A DNA stretch of 12,530 nt from Oscillospiraceae bacterium (GTDB taxonomy: Bacteria > Bacillota > Clostridia > Oscillospirales > Ruminococcaceae): NCBI GenBank assembly GCA_017440425.1, contig JAFSHJ010000096.1, forward strand, positions 1 to 12,530, written 5' to 3'. Positions 7,904 through 12,530 of this stretch are shown here, one piece after another (positions within the stretch are counted from its first letter, which is position 1; each line of letters begins with the position of its first letter). The notes under the pieces are model-generated. The model saw nothing but the letters and a program-made list of their open reading frames with translations, searched no databases and was not told where the DNA came from. The translations under genes were made by a program, and so were the position numbers.

Positions 7904-8485
7904 ATGAGAACCGCTGAAATAAACAGAAAAACCAACGAGACAGATATAAAAATGACACTCAGCCTTGAGGGTGGAGACAGAAAGATATCCACAGGCATCG
8001 GCTTTTTCGACCATATGCTGACAGCCTTTGCCGTACACGGCGGCTTCGGTCTTGAGCTCGATGTGAAGGGAGACCTTGAGGTGGATTGCCACCACACAAT
8101 TGAAGATGTGGGCATTGTGCTGGGCAAAGCCATTGCGGAAGCCGTTGGCGACAAACGGGGCATCGCCCGTTTCGGAAGCTGTCTGCTCCCCATGGATGAG
8201 AGTTTGGCAGAGTGTGTGCTGGATATCAGCGGCAGACCCTATTTCGTCATCAATGCACCGGAGACTTTGCAGTTTGGCAGCGTCGGCAAATTCGATTGCT
8301 GCATGGCAGAGGAGTTTTTCCGTGCGGTGGCAATGAACTCCGGTCTCACCCTGCACCTCAACATCCGCTACGGACGCAACGCTCACCACATGATAGAGGC
8401 TATGTTCAAGGCCTTTGCAAGAGCACTTAAGCAGGCGGTCGAGATAAAAGGCAGTGAGATACTCTCCTCGAAAGGAACATTGTAA
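7904..8485 (+). CDS. hisB: Imidazoleglycerol-phosphate dehydratase (monofunctional)
   Basis: HisB is a manganese enzyme that dehydrates imidazole glycerol phosphate to imidazole-acetol phosphate. At 193 residues it is the dehydratase alone; the N-terminal HAD phosphatase half of the bifunctional enterobacterial HisB is absent. Metal-binding and active-site motifs are intact: FFDHML (D36, H37), HHTIED (63-68), AHHMIEA (160-166) and the C-terminal SSKGTL. The family's two similar halves are visible in the paired HHxxE(D/A) motifs. GGAGG (7892-7896) lies seven bases before the ATG. The stop directly abuts the hisH start (TAAATG), suggesting coupled translation. Confidence 0.97.
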   Translation: MRTAEINRKTNETDIKMTLSLEGGDRKISTGIGFFDHMLTAFAVHGGFGLELDVKGDLEVDCHHTIEDVGIVLGKAIAEAVGDKRGIARFGSCLLPMDESLAECVLDISGRPYFVINAPETLQFGSVGKFDCCMAEEFFRAVAMNSGLTLHLNIRYGRNAHHMIEAMFKAFARALKQAVEIKGSEILSSKGTL

Positions 8486-9082
8486 ATGATTGCAGTAATA
8501 GATTACGGAGCCGGAAACATCTTCAGCATCGTCAATGCGCTGGAATATATCGGCTGCGAGAGCGTGCTCACCTCCGACAAAGCGGTGATAGAGCAGGCTG
8601 ACAAGATAATCCTCCCCGGCGTGGGCGCTTTCCCCGATGCAATGAAAAAGCTGGAGCGCTCCGGTCTGGTGGAAACCATCAAGGTGCAGGCAAAACAGAA
8701 GCCGTTCCTCGGCATCTGCCTTGGAATGCAGCTGCTGTTTGAAAAAGGCTTTGAGTTTGAAGAGACGGACGGTCTCGGACTTATCCCCGGTGAGGTACGC
8801 AGGCTGGAGACAAACGGACTCAAGGTTCCCCATATGGGCTGGAACAGCGTTAAGATAGAAAATCCCTGCGCACTCACAGAGGGAATGAAGGATGGAGATA
8901 TGGTCTATTTCGTCCACTCCTATGCGGCTGTTACAGAGGATAAATACATTGCGCTCTCAAGTGACTACGGCGGCAGATTCCCTGCCCTTGTTCACGAGGG
9001 AACGGTTTACGGCGCACAGTTCCACCCCGAAAAGAGCGGAAACGTGGGACTTGGAATACTCAAAAACTTTGCTGCGCTTTAA
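8486..9082 (+). CDS. hisH: Imidazole glycerol phosphate synthase glutaminase subunit HisH
   Basis: HisH is a class I glutamine amidotransferase that releases ammonia from glutamine and passes it through HisF to make imidazole glycerol phosphate and AICAR. The catalytic triad is visible: C78 in GICLGMQ, and H180 and E182 in QFHPEKSG. The N-terminus IAVIDYGAGNIFSI and the oxyanion-strand loop PGVGAF are typical. At 198 residues it has normal length. AAAGGA at 8471-8476 provides the binding site within the end of hisB, with no gap between the two genes. Its partner hisF lies two genes downstream after hisA, a common H-A-F order. Confidence 0.97.
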   Translation: MIAVIDYGAGNIFSIVNALEYIGCESVLTSDKAVIEQADKIILPGVGAFPDAMKKLERSGLVETIKVQAKQKPFLGICLGMQLLFEKGFEFEETDGLGLIPGEVRRLETNGLKVPHMGWNSVKIENPCALTEGMKDGDMVYFVHSYAAVTEDKYIALSSDYGGRFPALVHEGTVYGAQFHPEKSGNVGLGILKNFAAL

Positions 9083-9126
9083 GTTTTCCACAAGCCGCGG
9101 CAGAAAAGTGAAAAAACTTTAAGGAG
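9077..9126 (+). other. Stem-loop spanning the hisH stop and the hisA ribosome binding site
   Basis: CTTTAAGTTTT (9077-9087) can pair with AAAACTTTAAG (9113-9123) over ten of eleven positions with one T-T mismatch. An inner CAC/GTG pairing (9089-9091 with 9108-9110) can extend it, and the loop contains the palindrome GCCGCGGC. The 3' arm includes the first bases of the hisA Shine-Dalgarno AAGGAG (9121-9126), so the fold could partly occlude that site. Pairing is read directly; any effect is inference. Confidence 0.4.
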
Positions 9127-9136
9127 TGACTTACCG

Positions 9137-9853
9137 GTGATAATTTTTCCGGCAATAGATATAAAGGGCGGCGAGTGCGTGCGCCTTTACAAAGGAGACT
9201 ACGCCACAGCCCACAAGGTTGCGGAAAACCCAATGGACACAGCCGACAGCTTTAAGGCGGCGGGTGCACAGTGGGTGCATATGGTTGACCTGGACGGCGC
9301 AAAGAGCGGCAACACCGAAAATGCGGAGATATTCATCTCCGTTGCAAAAAAATCGGGGCTGTTGGTGGAGCTGGGCGGCGGTATCCGCAACATGAACACA
9401 GTTGAAAGCTATCTCGAGGCGGGCATTTCCCGCATTATCCTTGGTTCTGCGGCGGTCAGAGACCCGGATTTCGTCAAAGAAGCGGTGAAGAAATATGCCG
9501 AAAAGATCGCTGTCGGCATTGATGCGAGAAACGGTTTCGTCTCTGCGGACGGCTGGACAAAGGACAGCGACATCGATTACATTACAATGGCAAAGAAGAT
9601 GGAAGAGATCGGCGTTAAGACCATCATCTTCACCGATATATCCAAGGACGGAATGCTCTCCGGACCGAACCTTGAACAGCTGGATAACATAAATAAGGCC
9701 GTCAGCTGCGACATTACAGCCAGCGGCGGTATAAAGGATATAGGAGACATCAAGGCGCTGACAGAGATGGGGCTTTACGGCGCCATCTGCGGAAAATCCA
9801 TCTACAGCGGCACCCTTTCGCTCAAAGAGGCGATCGGGGTCTCCGCAAGATAA
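9137..9853 (+). CDS. hisA: ProFAR isomerase HisA
   Basis: HisA is a TIM-barrel enzyme that performs the Amadori rearrangement of ProFAR to PRFAR. With the GTG at 9137 as start, the protein opens IIFPAIDIKGGECVRLYKG, exactly as the family does. Catalytic D8 is in this stretch and D129 in GIDARNG. Phosphate-binding loops appear as GGGIRN and ASGGIKD, and the half-barrel repeat gives FTDISKDGMLSGPN near residue 167. Length 238 is normal. No ATG is available nearby, and AAGGAG at 9121-9126 lies ten bases before the GTG, so a GTG start is well supported. It may be translated less efficiently than its neighbours because of the GTG and a possible hairpin over its binding site. Confidence 0.97.
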   Translation: MIIFPAIDIKGGECVRLYKGDYATAHKVAENPMDTADSFKAAGAQWVHMVDLDGAKSGNTENAEIFISVAKKSGLLVELGGGIRNMNTVESYLEAGISRIILGSAAVRDPDFVKEAVKKYAEKIAVGIDARNGFVSADGWTKDSDIDYITMAKKMEEIGVKTIIFTDISKDGMLSGPNLEQLDNINKAVSCDITASGGIKDIGDIKALTEMGLYGAICGKSIYSGTLSLKEAIGVSAR

Positions 9854-9874
9854 ATCGGATAGGGAAGGGCTAAT

Positions 9875-10633
9875 ATGCTTGCAAAAAGAATAATCCCCTG
9901 CCTTGACGTGCGTGACGGCAAGGTGGTAAAGGGCATAAACTTTGTTGGAATAAAAGAAGTGGGAGATCCCGTTGAGTGCGCCATTGCGTACGATAAGCAG
10001 GGTGCGGACGAGATAACCTTTTTGGATATAACAGCATCCCACGAGGGAAGGGGCACAATGATCGACGTGGTGCGCCGCACCGCAAAAAACGTGTTCGTGC
10101 CGCTGACCGTCGGCGGCGGTATCCGCAGCGTGGAGGATATGCACGACCTGCTGAGAGCGGGTGCGGACAAAATATCCATGAACTCCATGGCGATAAAGCA
10201 GCCTGAGCTGATAACCGCAGGTGCGGACAGATTCGGCAGCCAGTGCATCGTTGTTGCCATCGATGCCCGCAGAAACGAAAACGGCGGCTTCAACGTGTTC
10301 ATCCACGGCGGAAGAATAGATACCGGCATCGACGCTCTTTGGTGGGCGCAGGAGGTGGAACGTCTGGGCGCAGGCGAGATACTGCTCACATCCATGGATG
10401 CGGACGGCACAAAGAACGGCTTTGACATTGAACTCACCGTAAAGGTCACCGAAAAGGCGGGCATCCCCGTTATCGCATCGGGCGGCTGCGGCTGTCTTGA
10501 GCATTTTGCGGAGGTTTTCCAAAAGAGCAACGCAGATGCGGCTCTTGCGGCATCGCTGTTCCATTACGGCGAGCTGACGGTGGGTCAGGTCAAGGAATAC
10601 ATCAGCGCGCAGGGCATCCCCGCAAGAATATAA
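9875..10633 (+). CDS. hisF: Imidazole glycerol phosphate synthase cyclase subunit HisF
   Basis: HisF is the TIM-barrel synthase half of the HisH-HisF complex. It takes ammonia from HisH and closes the imidazole ring of PRFAR, releasing AICAR to purine synthesis. The N-terminus AKRIIPCLDVRDGKVVKG holds catalytic D11, and VVAIDARR holds D130. GGGIRSVEDM, LLTSMDADGTKNGFD and ASGGCG are the expected phosphate-binding and loop motifs. Length 252 is typical. A purine-rich AGGGAAGGG (9861-9869) precedes the ATG. It follows hisA, its homologue, by 21 bases, as in most his operons. Confidence 0.98.
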   Translation: MLAKRIIPCLDVRDGKVVKGINFVGIKEVGDPVECAIAYDKQGADEITFLDITASHEGRGTMIDVVRRTAKNVFVPLTVGGGIRSVEDMHDLLRAGADKISMNSMAIKQPELITAGADRFGSQCIVVAIDARRNENGGFNVFIHGGRIDTGIDALWWAQEVERLGAGEILLTSMDADGTKNGFDIELTVKVTEKAGIPVIASGGCGCLEHFAEVFQKSNADAALAASLFHYGELTVGQVKEYISAQGIPARI

Positions 10634-10646
10634 CGGAGGAACGAAG

Positions 10647-10982
10647 ATGACTTTACAAGATTATGATATTTCCGCACTTTTTGTGAAATCCGAGCTGGTT
10701 CCCACCATCGTGCAGGAAAAGGGCACGGGTGAGGTGCTGATGCTGGCATATATGAACAGAGAGAGCCTTGAGCTCACCCTCAAAACCGGCTACACCTGGT
10801 TTTACAGCAGATCTCGTCAGGAGCTTTGGAACAAGGGCGCAACATCGGGACATCTGCAGAAGGTGGTCTCCATCTCCGCAGATTGCGACGACGATACCCT
10901 TTTGGTCATAGCGGAGCAGACGGGCGCAGCCTGCCACACGGGCAGCCACAGCTGTTTCTTTAAAAAGGTTTGCGAAGAATAA
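10647..10982 (+). CDS. hisI: Phosphoribosyl-AMP cyclohydrolase
   Basis: This is the stand-alone PRA-CH enzyme, which opens the adenine ring of PR-AMP to give ProFAR. Some databases use hisI for a bifunctional HisIE; here the two activities are separate genes. Motifs are complete: AYMNRESLELTL, TWFYSRSRQELWNKGATSGH, the magnesium-binding D79-C80-D81-D82-D83, and zinc cysteines in ACHTGSHSCF (C96 and C103, together with C80). At 111 residues it matches monofunctional family members. GGAGG at 10635-10639 lies seven bases before the ATG. Confidence 0.97.
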   Translation: MTLQDYDISALFVKSELVPTIVQEKGTGEVLMLAYMNRESLELTLKTGYTWFYSRSRQELWNKGATSGHLQKVVSISADCDDDTLLVIAEQTGAACHTGSHSCFFKKVCEE

Positions 10983-11015
10983 ATTGAAGATATATTTTGA
11001 GAAAGGATAACGAAA

Positions 11016-11342
11016 ATGAAAGACGCACTTTCCGAACTCTATGATGTAGTTGTAGAACGCAAAAACGAGAAGCAGGAGGGCTCCTACACCTGCTATCTCT
11101 TTGAAAAAGGCATTGACAAAATTCTGAAAAAATGCGGAGAGGAGTGCTCCGAGGTCATCATTGCCGCCAAAAACGGCATCAACGAGGACACCGCAAACGA
11201 GATCTGCGATCTCATCTATCACCTCACCGTGCTGATGGTGGAGCAGGGCATCTCCATTGACGAGATAAACAATATTCTCTATGAGAGAAGCAAAAAGACC
11301 GGAAACCTTAAAACATTCCATCAGGTGGATAAAAACAGCTGA
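11016..11342 (+). CDS. hisE: Phosphoribosyl-ATP pyrophosphatase
   Basis: HisE hydrolyses PR-ATP to PR-AMP and pyrophosphate, the second pathway step. It is an all-alpha MazG-like pyrophosphatase. The metal-binding signature is seen as EECSE (E42, E43, E46) followed by the helix EICDLIYHLTVLM with its acidic residues. LYDVVVERKNE and GSYTCYLFEKGIDKILKK are typical of the family N-terminus. Its 108 residues match monofunctional enzymes. AAAGGA (11002-11007) is eight bases upstream of the ATG. It is the last recognised histidine gene; no terminator follows, and the next gene begins 35 bases on. Confidence 0.96.
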   Translation: MKDALSELYDVVVERKNEKQEGSYTCYLFEKGIDKILKKCGEECSEVIIAAKNGINEDTANEICDLIYHLTVLMVEQGISIDEINNILYERSKKTGNLKTFHQVDKNS

Positions 11343-11377
11343 TAACAGCAACATTTTAACGAAACGGAGGGATTGGA

Positions 11378-12115
11378 GTGGCACGGTTTCAAAGACCCGC
11401 AATGGTTGTGTTTTCACCCGAGAGAACGCTTTTCAAGCCCATAAAAGAGGATATCAGGGAAGGTGTCAAGGCTGTGGCTGCAGCGGTGGCGCAGGAGGGA
11501 TTCTACTGCGATACCGACAAGCTCTGCGCAGAATTTGCGGCGGTGGCATCGGAATTTTGGCTCAAAAGAGAATACCGTCCCAAATCCCGCGTTTCCTCCG
11601 AGATGATATGGAAATATCTGATCGCGCTGTTTGAGATCGACACAAAGAAAAATCCCGCCCAGCTGGACAGAATTTTCTCCGAGGCGGCCTGCCGTTTCCA
11701 ACCCGTTGACGGCGCAGGAGATATCCTTGAGCTGCTCTCCAACTGCCTTGTGCGCACCGCCGTGGCGGCAGATATGCCCTACAGCGCCGCATGGATGGAG
11801 GACGCCATCGACGCATCCTTCCCAGGCAACATGGTGGAGTTTACAGTTTGCTCCTCCGAGTTCATCTACGGACGTGACGAGGAGAAGTTTTTTGAGATAA
11901 TTAAAAGAAAAGCAGATGTTCCCGCAGAGGATATATGGTATATCGGAAGCGACTCGGTGCTGGATGTGGAAGCTGCCGACAGAGCGGGAATGGTGCCGTT
12001 CTGGTTCAGAGGTGAGCTGCCTGCAGACGGAATAAAGCCGCCCCGCTGCGATTACAACTCCATAGACGAATGGCGTGACTTTGCGGCAATAATTTCGGAT
12101 GTAGTAAGGCTTTGA
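11378..12115 (+). CDS. HAD-superfamily-like protein with degenerate catalytic motif I
   Basis: This 245-residue protein has the layout of a subfamily I HAD phosphatase: a strand-loop opening, a helical cap (about residues 25-105) and a Rossmann-like core. The core ends with YIGSDSVLDVEAADRAGM, a recognisable motif IV, near residues 188-205. Motif I, however, reads VVFSPERTLF, so the nucleophile Asp and the second Asp of DxDxT are Ser13 and Glu15. The motif III region reads YGRDEEKFF without a clear KPxP. A normal phosphohydrolase mechanism is therefore unlikely. It starts at GTG 11378, with GGAGG at 11366-11370 seven bases before; the ATG at 11402 would remove the first strand. It sits 35 bases after hisE and probably shares its transcript. 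It might replace or regulate the missing histidinol-phosphate phosphatase, or be unrelated. HAD-like fold: confident; function: unknown. Confidence 0.8.
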   Translation: MARFQRPAMVVFSPERTLFKPIKEDIREGVKAVAAAVAQEGFYCDTDKLCAEFAAVASEFWLKREYRPKSRVSSEMIWKYLIALFEIDTKKNPAQLDRIFSEAACRFQPVDGAGDILELLSNCLVRTAVAADMPYSAAWMEDAIDASFPGNMVEFTVCSSEFIYGRDEEKFFEIIKRKADVPAEDIWYIGSDSVLDVEAADRAGMVPFWFRGELPADGIKPPRCDYNSIDEWRDFAAIISDVVRL

Positions 12116-12139
12116 ACAAGATAAAAAGGGATGATAAGG

Positions 12140-12530
12140 ATGAAAGTTAAAAACAACATAAAGAGGCTGCTTTGCGGAATTTTGGCGCTGCTGCTGGCAT
12201 TCAGCCTTGCAGGCTGTGCCGAACTGATCGACATTGCGGTGGACGTAAACGATTTTTACGGCGACGAATACGAAACAGAAGAGAGCATATTCTCCGATGC
12301 GGAAGATAACGACAGCTCCGAGGAGCAGCAGGAGAGTGTGGATAACGCTACCGAGCCGCCTGCAGACGACAGCTCCGAAAGCGAAGCTGAATCCTCCGAA
12401 GAAAGCTCCGAAGCAGAATCTTCTGCAGAATCTTCCGAAGAGTCGGGTGAAGAAGAGAGTGAATCCGAGCCGCAGATTGACGAAGACGGCAGCTACACCA
12501 CCAAAGAGGACGTGGCGCTGTATATTTACA
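12140..12530 (+). CDS. Secreted lipoprotein, possibly with a barnase-like ribonuclease domain (3'-truncated by window edge)
   Basis: The frame is open from the ATG at 12140 to the window end (130 codons). The N-terminus is a lipoprotein signal: basic MKVKNNIKR, a hydrophobic core, then lipobox LAGC with Cys26 as the predicted acylated residue. From about residue 45 to 112 comes a Ser/Glu/Asp-rich low-complexity linker with many SSE units, probably a flexible spacer to the cell wall. The last visible residues, DGSYTTKEDVALYIY, resemble the start of barnase-type guanyl-specific ribonucleases, where a DVAxYL-like helix precedes LPxNYITKxEA. That identification rests on about 15 residues and is tentative. 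AAAAAGGG at 12123-12130 lies nine bases before the ATG. The 24-base gap from the HAD-like gene allows co-transcription. Confidence 0.85.
   Translation, partial: MKVKNNIKRLLCGILALLLAFSLAGCAELIDIAVDVNDFYGDEYETEESIFSDAEDNDSSEEQQESVDNATEPPADDSSESEAESSEESSEAESSAESSEESGEEESESEPQIDEDGSYTTKEDVALYIY
12275..12475 (+). repeat. Low-complexity Ser/Glu-codon tract in the lipoprotein gene
   Basis: The stretch is dominated by repeated TCC-GAA, AGC-TCC-GAA and TCT-GCA-GAA codons, coding for irregular SSE, ESSEE and ESSAE units. The codons vary between units, so it is a degenerate rather than a recent exact repeat. It encodes the acidic linker behind the lipobox. Confidence 0.75.

Noticed and set aside
9131..10564. 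477-codon minus-strand open frame opposite hisA/hisF, with similar ones at 3582-4946 and 7763-8917
   Set aside because: All are phase-aligned with well-supported his genes and follow from codon usage. None has a domain or family resemblance supporting it.
1..12530. Mobile element, CRISPR array, tRNA/rRNA or defence system
   Set aside because: No transposase, integrase, regularly spaced repeats, cloverleaf or rRNA segment is seen. The genes are tightly packed core functions with uniform style across the window.

Overview
The window (roughly half G+C) looks like chromosomal DNA from an anaerobic Gram-positive (Firmicutes/Clostridia) bacterium. The strongest evidence is the gene at the left edge, the Gram-positive-type replicative polymerase PolC (PHP domain with an inserted 3'-5' exonuclease, four-cysteine zinc motif, C-terminal clamp-binding QLSLF). 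A short HisG paired with HisZ also fits. The style of the proteins, including a Ser/Glu-rich lipoprotein at the right edge, suggests the Ruminococcaceae/Oscillospiraceae; that placement is inference, as no rRNA or other marker is present. All supported genes lie on the + strand.

Layout: (1) 1-3452, the 3' four-fifths of polC, running in from the left. (2) 3453-3605, an AT-rich gap with a good sigma-A-type promoter and short repeats. (3) 3606-11342, a compact ten-gene histidine operon in the order hisZ-G-D-C-B-H-A-F-I-E. (4) 11378-12115, a HAD-like protein with a degenerate catalytic motif. (5) 12140 to the right edge, the N-terminal part of a secreted lipoprotein that may carry a barnase-like ribonuclease domain.

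The his genes account for almost the whole pathway. HisZ-HisG condenses ATP with PRPP. HisE and HisI, encoded separately here, hydrolyse the product and open its ring. HisA isomerises it, HisH-HisF form imidazole glycerol phosphate, HisB dehydrates it, HisC transaminates it, and HisD makes histidine. The one missing activity is histidinol-phosphate phosphatase: HisB is the short monofunctional dehydratase, and no HisK/HisJ or HisN homologue is present. The HAD-like gene directly after hisE sits where such an enzyme might be expected, but its motif I aspartates are replaced by Ser and Glu.

Most of the window is ordinary core metabolism and replication. I do not see a defence system, mobile element, CRISPR array or tRNA/rRNA gene. 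The points worth a second look are the degenerate HAD protein, the paired repeats around the his promoter, two intercistronic stem-loops, and the truncated lipoprotein.
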